Origin: Gammaproteobacteria bacterium
GTDB lineage: Bacteria > Pseudomonadota > Gammaproteobacteria > Pseudomonadales > Pseudohongiellaceae
Assembly (NCBI GenBank): GCA_002706685.1
Contig: PALV01000006.1
Span: 29,083-93,082 of the forward strand
Direction: 5' to 3'
Length of the DNA: 64,000 nucleotides
Below, in pieces: positions 29,909 through 38,347 of the stretch (within the stretch, counting starts at the first letter, position 1; every line of letters starts with the position of its first letter). The notes beneath the pieces are model-generated. The model did not search any database, was not told the origin of the DNA, and saw only the letters and a list, made by a program, of their open reading frames with translations. A program made the translations under genes and the position numbers.

Positions 29909-31129
29909 TCAGGCTGACCGCATACTAGCCCACTGACCCTGGGCCCACAAGTTCCCCAGCGCGAGCTCCAACAGCCCGACCCCCTGCTGCCACTCGTCAT
30001 TCGTGATCAGCAGCGAAGGTATCAGTCGAACAACACCATTTCGCGTCGGCGTTACCAGCAGGCCCTGATCCAGGCATTGTTCTGAGAATGTCCAGACATC
30101 CACCGAAGCAGTCAACTGCAGTGCCAGCAGCAGACCTTCGCCACGGACCTCCTGGATCAGATCCGGATACTGCTGCTTGAGTCGTTTCAGATCTGCCAGA
30201 GCCCGTTCCGACAGCGTAGCGACACGCCTGGACACCTGCTCTTCTCGCAAGTACTTCACAACAGCCGCTGCGACAGCAGACACCAGCGGGTTCCCGCAGT
30301 ACGTGCCGCCGTGGTCGCCCAGTTGCACACGGACAGCAATCTCGGGACGCATGACCAGCGCAGCAAATGGCAGACCGCCCGCAATACCTTTACCCAGGGT
30401 CATCATGTCCGGGGTCAGCGCAAAGCGGTCGCAGGCGAAGAAATGGCCAGTTCTGCAAAAGCCGGTCTGCACTTCATCAACTATCAGCAGACAGCCGTGC
30501 TGTTTGCATTTTTCTTGCAAGGTGTTGATATAGTCCGAGGTGAGTGAGCGGACACCGCCCTCCCCCTGAACCAACTCCACTATTACTGCGGCAACGGAGC
30601 TATCTATCAATTGCTCGAGCTCTTCGCTGTTGTTGAGCTCGGCGAATCGATGATCGGGCAGCCGTGGCAGATACCGGGCAGCATTGTCGCTGCCTCCTGA
30701 TGCCGACAGAGTGGCCAGAGTCCGCCCGTGAAAAGCACCACCGATTGACACAACCGCCTGGCGTCCCGTCACCTTACGGGCCAGTTTTAGTGCGGCATCA
30801 TTGGCTTCCGCACCACTGTTGGCAAACCACATTTTGGACAGTCCCTCCGGCAGGACTTTGGCCAGCTCCTTCATCAGGGCTGCTCGCGCTGGCGAATAGG
30901 TGAACCCTGAATTGGGATTCTGCATTACTTTGACACTCTGTTCGGCGATGGTGTTCACCATCACAGGATGACTGTGACCAAGGCAGGTGACACCCCAGCC
31001 GGAGGTAAAATCCAGTATTTGACGACCATCCTGATCCCACACCCAGACCCCTTGCCCGCGCTCCACAACCAGGTCTTGTCTTCGGCACACAGACAGGCCG
31101 TAATAATCCTCAACTTCTTGAACATTCAT
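29909..31129 (-). CDS. Class III aminotransferase (acetylornithine/succinylornithine-like)
   Basis: 406 residues, a PLP enzyme of subgroup III. Motifs: NSGAEANDAALKLARK for the phosphate site, GGAFHGRTLATLS, IVDEVQTGFCRTG and LGKGIAGGLPFAAL with the PLP lysine. It looks like ArgD/AstC, but its place at the head of a catabolic operon (reductase and SDR downstream) makes a biosynthetic ArgD role doubtful, so no symbol is given. GAGGAGAA lies upstream of the ATG. A leader with a small ORF and a large hairpin precedes it. Confidence 0.88.
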   Translation of the reverse strand: MNVQEVEDYYGLSVCRRQDLVVERGQGVWVWDQDGRQILDFTSGWGVTCLGHSHPVMVNTIAEQSVKVMQNPNSGFTYSPARAALMKELAKVLPEGLSKMWFANSGAEANDAALKLARKVTGRQAVVSIGGAFHGRTLATLSASGGSDNAARYLPRLPDHRFAELNNSEELEQLIDSSVAAVIVELVQGEGGVRSLTSDYINTLQEKCKQHGCLLIVDEVQTGFCRTGHFFACDRFALTPDMMTLGKGIAGGLPFAALVMRPEIAVRVQLGDHGGTYCGNPLVSAVAAAVVKYLREEQVSRRVATLSERALADLKRLKQQYPDLIQEVRGEGLLLALQLTASVDVWTFSEQCLDQGLLVTPTRNGVVRLIPSLLITNDEWQQGVGLLELALGNLWAQGQWASMRSA

Positions 31130-31161
31130 GCTTTTTCTCCTCGTCTACAGGTTTTAGTACC

Positions 31162-31234
31162 GACGAAGCCACCTCTGGACAGGCAAAAAAAAACCTCCGG
31201 GGCCTATGGCCCCGGAGGTTTTTGGTGCTTCGTC
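31162..31234 (-). terminator. Nested hairpin/terminator in the aminotransferase leader
   Basis: Inner stem CCTCCGGGGCC (31194-31204) with GGCCCCGGAGG (31208-31218) is extended by five A/T pairs, and nine Ts follow on the minus strand: a very strong intrinsic terminator in that direction. An outer pair, GACGAAGCCACC (31162-31173) with GGTGCTTCGTC (31224-31234), encloses it with one bulged C. It lies 33 nt before the aminotransferase ATG. On the plus strand five Ts follow the inner stem, but no plus-strand gene lies upstream to use it. Confidence 0.8.
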
Positions 31235-31262
31235 AGTCTTTGGTTTTAACTACTTAAATCGA

Positions 31263-31388
31263 CTATGCTGCAATCCTCAACCCCGGTGCCACTGGCATAC
31301 GCGCACGCGCTGCCGCACGCGCACGACGTGCCGCTGCTGCCAGGGCAACAGTTGCAGAGACGGGCATGAAACAGCTGAAAGAGGTCAT
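31263..31388 (-). CDS. Possible 41-residue Ala/Arg-rich leader peptide
   Basis: An open frame from ATG 31388 to TAG 31263 encodes MTSFSCFMPVSATV... followed by RRARAAARAR and PVAPGLRIAA; five of ten consecutive codons are CGT (Arg). It ends 29 nt before the large terminator hairpin that precedes the aminotransferase gene, the usual geometry of a translation-coupled attenuator. Against it, no Shine-Dalgarno sequence is visible, and it may be chance. The remaining 31389-31566 contains nothing else I can identify beyond AT-rich promoter-like DNA for the plus-strand gene. Confidence 0.3.
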   Translation of the reverse strand: MTSFSCFMPVSATVALAAAARRARAAARARMPVAPGLRIAA

Positions 31389-31566
31389 TTGAACGTCTGA
31401 TTTAGGTAAGTCCAGGCGCGGGACTGTATTTGATCTGAAGCGAACTTGTCAATAAATTCTATTTAAAACCAGTGGACTGTGTGCAGACGCCTGTAGCCCT
31501 GTGTTAAGGAAAATAGTACATTAAACCTGACAACCTGTGTCGCAAACCTGCCAGGTGGCCTTTGTG

Positions 31567-33063
31567 ATGACACGATTACCAGTCCGTAGACAACCGCGCT
31601 CGACCCGAAATAAAAGGGCCACGCACTCTTTCGCCTCGATAGCGTCAGCTATCGCGTTAAGCACACTCATACCCGTTGCCGCCCAAACTGTCGACCCTGC
31701 TGACACAGAGGCTCTTATTGCTCAGCTTAATGAGCAGCGAGAGGCACTTGCGACCATGCAGCAGGAACAGGGCACGTTCGGCCAGAACAGCGATGATATG
31801 CTGGCTCTACTGCAATCTCTGACAGAGACCCTGCTGCTGGCGAGGGCGGAAGGTGAGGCGCTTGATGCTCTGGATCAACAATTGCAGATTATCAAGGTAC
31901 ACGACGGACTCTATTCAGACGCGCAGATTCCGGTCCTGCTGCAGATAGTGGATGTGCTCGCTGGCCAGCGGCAATGGGAGGAGGTTTCTGATCGCCTGGA
32001 TTATATCCACTGGATGCTGCCGCGCGCCCCGGAGATGCCGCTGGAAACAAAGCTCACTGTTCTGCAGCAGACAGATGAACGCCTGCGCTTTGCATTACTG
32101 CACGGCCCGCGCGAGCGCGAAGCTCGCTACCTGCTTCAACTTCGGGAACAGCGTGAACAGGCCCTCGAACTGGCCCTGGATGCCGGCAACACAGAACAGA
32201 TAGACGCATTGCAATACGACCTGGCGCTTGCCGAGCTGTACATTGGACTGGCAATGGTCACAACCACAGACACCAGCCAGGCGCTGATTAACGAAGAACA
32301 CGGCATTCCGTCGACGACGCCATTGCGGCCACTTCAACGCATAACATCCGTCAGTGACCTGGAAACAATGTACGGTTCGCGGACTACAACCGTCATTGAG
32401 CGCGCTCATCGATCCGCCATGACACGCCACTATCAGTTGATCGAAGAAATTGGTGAGCGACAGTCGGAGGAACCCGAAGTCCAGGCGATGCTGAAATTGT
32501 ATCTTGGCGACTCGGTGTTACTGCGCCAGCAATACGAGTTACGCACCGGCACACTGATCAGCGATGCACGGGGCAGCAATAACATAGGTAACGCCGCCAC
32601 CTATTATCGAGACGCCTGGGAGCTTTTCAAAGAGGCCGGGTACAGCGACTCAGAGCTAAATGCCTACTTTGCCTGCCCCGCTCTGTTGCCCCTGCAAACG
32701 CTGTCACTTGAATTGACGACCGGGAACAGTCACTGCGAAACCACCGGTGAAGATGCACTAATGACGATAAACAACGTGGTCATGACAGAAGGCGCATTGC
32801 CTGCATTTGCCTACGAAGAGTTGCCACAGACCCAGCGTGAAATGACCACTGACGGCGTCAAAACCCTGTTGGAGTTTCGCATCGGCGTCAATGGACAGGC
32901 AGAGAATATCGACATTATCGATGCTACGCCGGACACGACTGGTGCCCGCATTCAGGGAAGGGATGCCTTGCGAAGCCTGCAATTCCGACCAGTCCTGATT
33001 GATGGCGAAGCGCAGCGCCGGCAAAATGTTCGACTGACCCTGATCAGCCTGAATCAGGATTGA
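31567..33063 (+). CDS. Exported protein of unknown function with TonB C-terminal-like domain
   Basis: 498 residues that I do not recognise as a named family. A long basic N-region and hydrophobic stretch ending PVAAQT form a signal peptide. Residues about 50-350 are helical, with many Glu/Gln/Leu and repeated ERE/EQRE segments, possibly TPR-like. The last 80 residues (VKTLLEFRIGVNGQAENIDI through LRSLQFRPVLIDGEA) fit the pattern of a TonB C-terminal domain, although no membrane anchor or Pro-rich spacer exists. The start at 31567 has AGGTGG 8 nt upstream; a GTG at 31537 is in frame. Single gene with a weak terminator. Confidence 0.7.
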   Translation: MTRLPVRRQPRSTRNKRATHSFASIASAIALSTLIPVAAQTVDPADTEALIAQLNEQREALATMQQEQGTFGQNSDDMLALLQSLTETLLLARAEGEALDALDQQLQIIKVHDGLYSDAQIPVLLQIVDVLAGQRQWEEVSDRLDYIHWMLPRAPEMPLETKLTVLQQTDERLRFALLHGPREREARYLLQLREQREQALELALDAGNTEQIDALQYDLALAELYIGLAMVTTTDTSQALINEEHGIPSTTPLRPLQRITSVSDLETMYGSRTTTVIERAHRSAMTRHYQLIEEIGERQSEEPEVQAMLKLYLGDSVLLRQQYELRTGTLISDARGSNNIGNAATYYRDAWELFKEAGYSDSELNAYFACPALLPLQTLSLELTTGNSHCETTGEDALMTINNVVMTEGALPAFAYEELPQTQREMTTDGVKTLLEFRIGVNGQAENIDIIDATPDTTGARIQGRDALRSLQFRPVLIDGEAQRRQNVRLTLISLNQD

Positions 33064-33074
33064 TCAGACACAGA

Positions 33075-33098
33075 ACCCGGCCTTGAGCCTGGCCGGGT
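33075..33098 (+). terminator. Weak intrinsic terminator after 31567-33063
   Basis: Perfect 8-bp stem ACCCGGCC / GGCCGGGT with an 8-nt loop, 12 nt past the stop, followed by CTTCTGCTTTC rather than an unbroken T run. Confidence 0.6.
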
Positions 33099-33107
33099 CT
33101 TCTGCTT

Positions 33108-34295
33108 TCAGCGCTGTCGCTGTGCGGGAACAACACCGCTTGACTGCAGCTCATCAATCTCTGAATCCGAGTAGCCAATTGCGGCCAACAGCTGACGACT
33201 GTGCTGACTGAAGACAGGCGGCAATTCGCGAACAGAACCAGGGGTCCGCGAAAATTTGATCGGTATTCCCGTCATTTTATACCAGTCATTATCGATAAAC
33301 ATCTGGCGATGGCGCGTGTGCGCATGCTCAACCACCTGCGCGGTGTTGTATATCGGTCCTGCCGGCAAGCCCAGGCTCAGAAGCTTTTCAGCCAAAGCCG
33401 CACCATCGATTCGCATCAGACGCGACTCGAGTTCGACCTTGAGTGCTTCGCGGTGCTCACAGCGACTGGCATTACTGGTGAATCTGCCATCATCCAGCAA
33501 TTCGCGCGCCTCCAGGGCGGTGCAAAGTTTGTCGAAGGCGCGGTTGTTGCCTGCGCCGATAAAAATATCGACTGTGCGCGTGCGGAAGGTTTCATAGGGA
33601 CTGATGTTGGGGTGTGCATTACCGGTAGGCTCAGGTACTTTGCCTGACATGGCGTAATTGACAACATGAGGGTGCATCAGCGACACAGCACAATCATACA
33701 GCGTCATATCAATATACTGGCCATGACCGGATCGCTGACGCTCGATGACAGCCATGAGTATGGCAACCGCAGCGTACAAGCCGGTCCCCATATCAACCAT
33801 GGCGACGCCCAGTCTTGTCGGGTCACCACCTTTGGTACCATTGACACTGAACCAGCCAGCCATCGCCTGCACAATAGCGTCGTAGCCTGGATATCCACCT
33901 AATGGACCATCCGCACCAAAGCCGCTTATGCGGCAGTGAACAAGACGGGGAAAGCGTTTACTGAGGGTCTCATGGTAGCCAAGACCCCAACGCTCCATTG
34001 ATCCCGGTTTATAGTTTTCTATCAGGACATCCGCGTCGGCCAGCAGTTCGAGTAACAGCTGCTGCCCGCGCTCGCTGGACAGATCCAGCGCCATGGCGCG
34101 CTTGTTGCGATTGACACCGATAAAGTAGGCAGCGTCCTCACCATGGAAGGGAGGCCCCCAGTCACGTACTTCATCGCCCTGCGGAGGTTCAATTTTGATG
34201 ACCTCAGCGCCGTGATCGGCCAATACCTGTGTGCAGTAAGGCCCGCCCAGAACACGTGTCAGGTCGATTATCTTGATGCCATCCAGGGTGCCCAT
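33108..34295 (-). CDS. Family III CoA-transferase (CaiB/BaiF type)
   Basis: 395 residues opening MGTLDGIKIIDLTRVLGGPY, with EVIKIEPPQGDEVRDWGPP and GVNRNKRAMALDL, both strong family markers. The catalytic Asp region is RLGVAMVDMGTGLYAAVA at about 165-180. Closest in style to the succinyl-CoA:glutarate / CaiB-BaiF group; substrate not deducible. The gene starts directly after the ubiC stop (TAA immediately followed by ATG), so they are co-transcribed, an unexpected pairing. Confidence 0.92.
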   Translation of the reverse strand: MGTLDGIKIIDLTRVLGGPYCTQVLADHGAEVIKIEPPQGDEVRDWGPPFHGEDAAYFIGVNRNKRAMALDLSSERGQQLLLELLADADVLIENYKPGSMERWGLGYHETLSKRFPRLVHCRISGFGADGPLGGYPGYDAIVQAMAGWFSVNGTKGGDPTRLGVAMVDMGTGLYAAVAILMAVIERQRSGHGQYIDMTLYDCAVSLMHPHVVNYAMSGKVPEPTGNAHPNISPYETFRTRTVDIFIGAGNNRAFDKLCTALEARELLDDGRFTSNASRCEHREALKVELESRLMRIDGAALAEKLLSLGLPAGPIYNTAQVVEHAHTRHRQMFIDNDWYKMTGIPIKFSRTPGSVRELPPVFSQHSRQLLAAIGYSDSEIDELQSSGVVPAQRQR

Positions 34296-34841
34296 TTACT
34301 GAATCTCCATGTTGACAAGATGATAACGCATTTCCGGCAGAAAGAACTCAGCGACCAGTAACGGGCGCTGCTGCAGGGAAAACAGGGATCGACGTCCCCA
34401 ACAGTCATTGGATCGCGTAATTTCTGGTGGCTGTCGCGACAGACCGGGCTGTTCAAAAAGAAATCCACCCAGTGGTTTATCCCGAAGACGTGACAGCTGT
34501 CGCAGATGACCGCGCATGCTGTTATAGGGAATCAATGAATGAGCGGCAACCCAGGGTTTGCCATAGAGGCATAGCTCGACGTGTCGGCTCCAGAGCCAAT
34601 GCCCTGGCCTGTGACTGCCCAGCAACTGCATTTGATGGCTGCTGCCTCGTATCCAGCCCTCCGCAAGCACCCTGACCTGAAAGGTGTCATCAGATACAGC
34701 TTGAAGACGGCGTGTCAGTGAGCCTGATTCAAGCAACCAGTCACGCCAGAAGGCATCGGGCCCGGGCAGGCATTGCTGGATTGGCCGCCAGGCCTGATTG
34801 AGGTCGGCCCTGAAGGGCCTGTGCTTTAGAATATCCTGCAC
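34296..34841 (-). CDS. ubiC: Chorismate--pyruvate lyase
   Basis: 181 residues; removes pyruvate from chorismate to give 4-hydroxybenzoate, the ubiquinone ring precursor. The family pattern is visible as SRHVELCLYGKPWVAAHSLI, LGGFLFEQPGLSR and WGRRSLFSLQQRPLLVAEFFLP, where Arg and Glu residues bind product. The start is a GTG at 34841. ubiA does not follow it; a CoA-transferase gene does. Confidence 0.88.
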   Translation of the reverse strand: MQDILKHRPFRADLNQAWRPIQQCLPGPDAFWRDWLLESGSLTRRLQAVSDDTFQVRVLAEGWIRGSSHQMQLLGSHRPGHWLWSRHVELCLYGKPWVAAHSLIPYNSMRGHLRQLSRLRDKPLGGFLFEQPGLSRQPPEITRSNDCWGRRSLFSLQQRPLLVAEFFLPEMRYHLVNMEIQ

Positions 34842-34861
34842 GGCATCTGCTCAGCTAAAGC

Positions 34862-34897
34862 AAAACTCCCTGCCACCGTCGACGGTAGCAGGGAGTT
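34862..34897 (-). terminator. Intrinsic terminator after the OmpA-like gene
   Basis: AACTCCCTGC / GCAGGGAGTT outer stem plus the inner self-complement ACCGTCGACGGT. The one C-A mismatch on the plus strand becomes a T-G wobble on the minus strand, and TTTTGCTTT follows there, so it works for the minus-strand gene that ends at 34925. Confidence 0.85.
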
Positions 34898-34924
34898 CGC
34901 TGTCATATCATGATTGCCTGACTA

Positions 34925-35962
34925 TCAGTTGCGCAATTGCGGACGCTGAACTGTTGTCGACATTACGCTCTCAACACGACGGTTTTCTGCACGGCCAGCT
35001 GAGGTGTCATTGGTCGCGACAGGCTGGGATTCGCCGTAGCCACGAGCCGAGATACGCGCAGGATTGACGTTAAACCGTTCGATCAGCACGTCACGCACTG
35101 CATTTGCGCGACGCTCAGACAGTCCCAGGTTATATTCGTCAGTACCAACGCTGTCAGTATGACCACCAAGCTCTGCCATCACATCATCGTGCTCGCTCAG
35201 GAAATCTGCTACCTGGCGAATGTCGTCGAAGTATTCAGGCTTGACGACTGCCATGTCAAAGTCGAACTGGACATCAAGCGTGATTCGCGCCACTTCTTCC
35301 AGCATGATCGGACAGCCACGGTCATCCACAGCGTAGTTGCGTGGGGTGTTCGGGCAGTCATCACGGCTGTCTGGAACGCCATCACCGTCAGAGTCGCGTT
35401 CAACCGGTGCCGGGGTAGGCTCTACTGTGGCCGGCGCAGGGGCCGCACCCAGATGGAAGACCAGACCTGTGTCGATACCGAAATCGTAAGTCTTGTCGTC
35501 AAAACCGTAGAAAGTGCGGGCTGCAGCTCTCCACTCGACGCGATCGCTGAAGCGGTACTTTACACCAGCGCCAAGATTTGCCGTTGTGTCGTGGTTGGTG
35601 TCGAACTTGGTATCACCAAGGCCAGCTACGAAGAACGGAGAGAAATCACCGATTTCATTGCTGACATTATAAAGGACGTCCAGTCGCAGGGCGCGCAGAC
35701 GATCACGGCCGGCAAGAGTGTTCATGTTGATACGGGAGTATGTCAGCTCGGTTGACACATGCTCTGACAGACCATAACCGGCACCCAGTGAGTATCCAGT
35801 TTCGTGATCCGATTGACGCGTGCTGTCGAAGTCCATCCACTGAACGCCAGGCACGATGTAGAATCGACCCTCATCTGCAGCAGCAGACTGAACACCGAGC
35901 GCAAGCAGCCCTGACGCCATCGCGGCTGCCAGACCAATTGCTCGTAGTGGTTTTGTAATCAT
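34925..35962 (-). CDS. OmpA/OprF-like outer-membrane protein
   Basis: 345 residues. A signal peptide ends SAAADEGRF. Residues about 25-195 form an eight-stranded OmpA-type barrel. A thrombospondin type-3-like calcium loop follows (DSDGDGVPDSRDDCPNT), then the OmpA C-terminal peptidoglycan-binding domain with GHTDSVGTDEYNLGLSERRA and RISARGYGESQPV. This is the layout of OprF, a porin and wall anchor. The start at 35962 has GAGGAGA 6 nt upstream. Confidence 0.93.
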   Translation of the reverse strand: MITKPLRAIGLAAAMASGLLALGVQSAAADEGRFYIVPGVQWMDFDSTRQSDHETGYSLGAGYGLSEHVSTELTYSRINMNTLAGRDRLRALRLDVLYNVSNEIGDFSPFFVAGLGDTKFDTNHDTTANLGAGVKYRFSDRVEWRAAARTFYGFDDKTYDFGIDTGLVFHLGAAPAPATVEPTPAPVERDSDGDGVPDSRDDCPNTPRNYAVDDRGCPIMLEEVARITLDVQFDFDMAVVKPEYFDDIRQVADFLSEHDDVMAELGGHTDSVGTDEYNLGLSERRANAVRDVLIERFNVNPARISARGYGESQPVATNDTSAGRAENRRVESVMSTTVQRPQLRN

Positions 35963-36141
35963 GACTTCTCCTCTGCCCCCCGGGCACTTCGTACGTAAAA
36001 TGGTGGATCTGCATCGGTGCAAATCCGGACCGGCATTATATATCAGCAGAATATCTAATACACATCTGTGTATCGTTTTTACGCTTCAACTCACAAATAA
36101 TCTTTGTTTTACCAGCGTGTTGGCGCATATTTTCCACCACC

Positions 36142-36176
36142 GAGTCATAAAATTGTAATATTTCAATGCCTACAAT
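36142..36176 (+). promoter_or_regulatory. Pho box and -10 element upstream of phoB
   Basis: GAGTCAT-AAAA-TTGTAAT at 36142-36159 matches the two-heptamer Pho box (CTGTCAT-N4-CTGTCAT) at 10 of 14 positions. A TACAAT -10 box begins at 36171, 11 nt after it, the spacing expected of PhoB-activated promoters. It implies autoregulation of phoBR. Confidence 0.6.
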
Positions 36177-36210
36177 GCGGGCATTACAAATAGATTGCAG
36201 GACGATTCAG

Positions 36211-36924
36211 ATGACGACCGAGCCCACCATTCTTATAGTTGACGATGAAGCCGCCATACGCGACATGATCGGCGTTGCTCTGGACACGGCCGGCTTTAAC
36301 AGCATGGAGGCTGAAAGCGCGCTGGAAGCCCACGTCAACATTGTGGATAAACGCCCTGACCTGGTGCTGCTCGACTGGATGCTGCCCGGTGGCAGCGGCA
36401 TCGAGCTGGCCCGCCGACTGAAGCGCGAGGAACTTACGGCTGACATTCCAATCATCATGCTGACAGCCAAGACCAGTGAGGACAACAAAGTCCAGGGACT
36501 TGACGTAGGTGTTGATGACTACGTTACCAAACCCTTCTCGCCGCGCGAGCTGATCGCCCGCATCAAAGCGGTGCTGCGCCGCAGCACCGGCAATCTGCGT
36601 GACAAGCCGATTCGCGTTTTTGACCTCGAACTCGATCCAGCCAGTCATCGTGTCACCATCGAAGAAAAAGCAGTAGACATGGGGCCCACTGAATATCGAT
36701 TGCTGAACTTCTTCATGACACACCCCGAAAAAGTGTTTTCCCGCGACCATATTCAGGACCAGGTCTGGGGCGCCAATGTGTACCTCGAAGAACGTACCGT
36801 TGACGTCCATATCGGTCGCCTTCGCAAAGCGCTGACGTCGGCTTCGAACCCCGGTATCAACTACGCTGGTCTTATCCAGACCGTGCGCGGCGCCGGCTAT
36901 CGCTTCTCGACAAAACCCGAATAA
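36211..36924 (+). CDS. phoB: Phosphate regulon response regulator PhoB
   Basis: 237 residues. Receiver domain with ILIVDDEAA at the N-terminus, phosphoacceptor Asp55 (LVLLDWMLPG) and the conserved Lys in MLTAKTSED. The OmpR-type winged helix occupies about 130-235, with MGPTEYRLLNFFMTHPEKVF and RTVDVHIGRLRKAL. These segments are very close to E. coli PhoB (229 aa). ATG 36211 is chosen because an AGGA lies upstream and longer starts overlap the promoter. phoR follows by 46 nt. Confidence 0.96.
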   Translation: MTTEPTILIVDDEAAIRDMIGVALDTAGFNSMEAESALEAHVNIVDKRPDLVLLDWMLPGGSGIELARRLKREELTADIPIIMLTAKTSEDNKVQGLDVGVDDYVTKPFSPRELIARIKAVLRRSTGNLRDKPIRVFDLELDPASHRVTIEEKAVDMGPTEYRLLNFFMTHPEKVFSRDHIQDQVWGANVYLEERTVDVHIGRLRKALTSASNPGINYAGLIQTVRGAGYRFSTKPE

Positions 36925-36970
36925 GCGCCTACGCTTTACAGTCATTTAAAACAATCACTGGATGTAACGT

Positions 36971-38305
36971 TTGTTCTCCGACTGGTATTCCGCACTTCGT
37001 CGACTTTTGTTGATTTTTTCGGCATTGCTGCTGGCTGGCTGGCTGATTGGCCAACCAGCACTGGTGGTGCTGATCGGCACACTGATTTACCTCGTTTATC
37101 ACCTGCTGCAACTGCGTCGACTTTACAACTGGCTTAAGAGCAATGAAGGCGCACAACCCTCACCACCCCCTGAGGGCCGAGGTATCTGGGGTTATGTCTT
37201 TGACGCCATGTACCTGCTGCAGCGACGTGAGCGCGAAGCCCTGCTGGAACAAAAGAGCATTATCGACAAAGCCCAGGAGTCGACATCAGCGCTGGAAATG
37301 GCAGTAATCATGATCAGCGGCAAAGGGTCTCTGGTCTGGTGGAACCCCGCTGCCAACCGACTGCTGGGCCTGCAAAGCCCCAAGGATCGTCACCAGCCGG
37401 TAACCAACCTGATTCGCGAGCCGCAGTTCATCGAGTATTTCAATCGTGGACTCTACAAGAACCCCCTCAAGCTGAACTCCCCGGTGAAACCCTCTGTCAT
37501 GCTGGAATTCCAGATCACCAGTTTTGGCGAAGGTGAACGACTAATGCTGGTTCGGGATATTTCCCAACTGCATCGACTGGAGATGATGCGCAAGGATTTT
37601 GTGGGTAATGTGTCGCACGAACTGCGTACCCCCATCACGGTCATTACCGGTTATCTGGAAACCATGCTGGACGACAGAGACAATCTGCCAAAACGCTGGG
37701 TACGCCCAATTGAACAGATGGCGCAACAGTCACACCGGATGGAAAACATAATCCGTGACCTGCTGACCCTTTCGCAGCTGGAGACGCGTTCGGCGTCCAA
37801 GCAACAGAGCGCCATCAACCTGCTGTCGCTGCTGCGTGATATAAAACAGGACGCCGAGCAGGTGTTTGCCGAGAAAGGCCAGACCTTCTCGCTGAGCTGT
37901 GATGATGAACACTACCTGCGCGGAAATCTGAACGAACTGTACAGCGCCGTGTCCAACCTGGTGCTTAATGCCGCCAAATATACTCAGCCGGGCGGACAGA
38001 TCAGTCTGACAGTCGGCATTGGAGAACGGGGGCTGGATGTCAGCGTTGCTGACGACGGTCCGGGGATCGCACCGCATCATATTCCCAGGCTGACTGAGCG
38101 CTTCTATCGCGTCGACGAAAGCCGTTCAACTGATACGGGTGGAACAGGCCTCGGCCTGGCCATCGTTAAACACGTCCTGGCACGCCACGATGCTACGCTG
38201 GAGATCAAAAGCCAGGTTGGAAAAGGCAGCCAGTTCATCTGTCACTTCCCCATCGAACGCCTGAGCAGTGGCAGCGAGCAAACCCCCGAGAAACTTCAGG
38301 GTTGA
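36971..38305 (+). CDS. phoR: Phosphate regulon sensor kinase PhoR
   Basis: 444 residues. Two hydrophobic N-terminal helices (about 9-46) without a large periplasmic domain, as in PhoR. A PAS domain spans about 100-195, then the HisKA dimerisation domain with His216 in VGNVSHELRTPITVITG, and a HATPase domain with the N box (NLVLNAAKYTQPGG), DDGPGI and TGLGLAIVKHV. The start is TTG at 36971 with little Shine-Dalgarno support. Co-transcribed with phoB. Confidence 0.95.
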   Translation: MFSDWYSALRRLLLIFSALLLAGWLIGQPALVVLIGTLIYLVYHLLQLRRLYNWLKSNEGAQPSPPPEGRGIWGYVFDAMYLLQRREREALLEQKSIIDKAQESTSALEMAVIMISGKGSLVWWNPAANRLLGLQSPKDRHQPVTNLIREPQFIEYFNRGLYKNPLKLNSPVKPSVMLEFQITSFGEGERLMLVRDISQLHRLEMMRKDFVGNVSHELRTPITVITGYLETMLDDRDNLPKRWVRPIEQMAQQSHRMENIIRDLLTLSQLETRSASKQQSAINLLSLLRDIKQDAEQVFAEKGQTFSLSCDDEHYLRGNLNELYSAVSNLVLNAAKYTQPGGQISLTVGIGERGLDVSVADDGPGIAPHHIPRLTERFYRVDESRSTDTGGTGLGLAIVKHVLARHDATLEIKSQVGKGSQFICHFPIERLSSGSEQTPEKLQG

Positions 38306-38347
38306 ATCGGATTTCAGGATGGGCGGGAGAACCGGAGTGCAGGCAAA

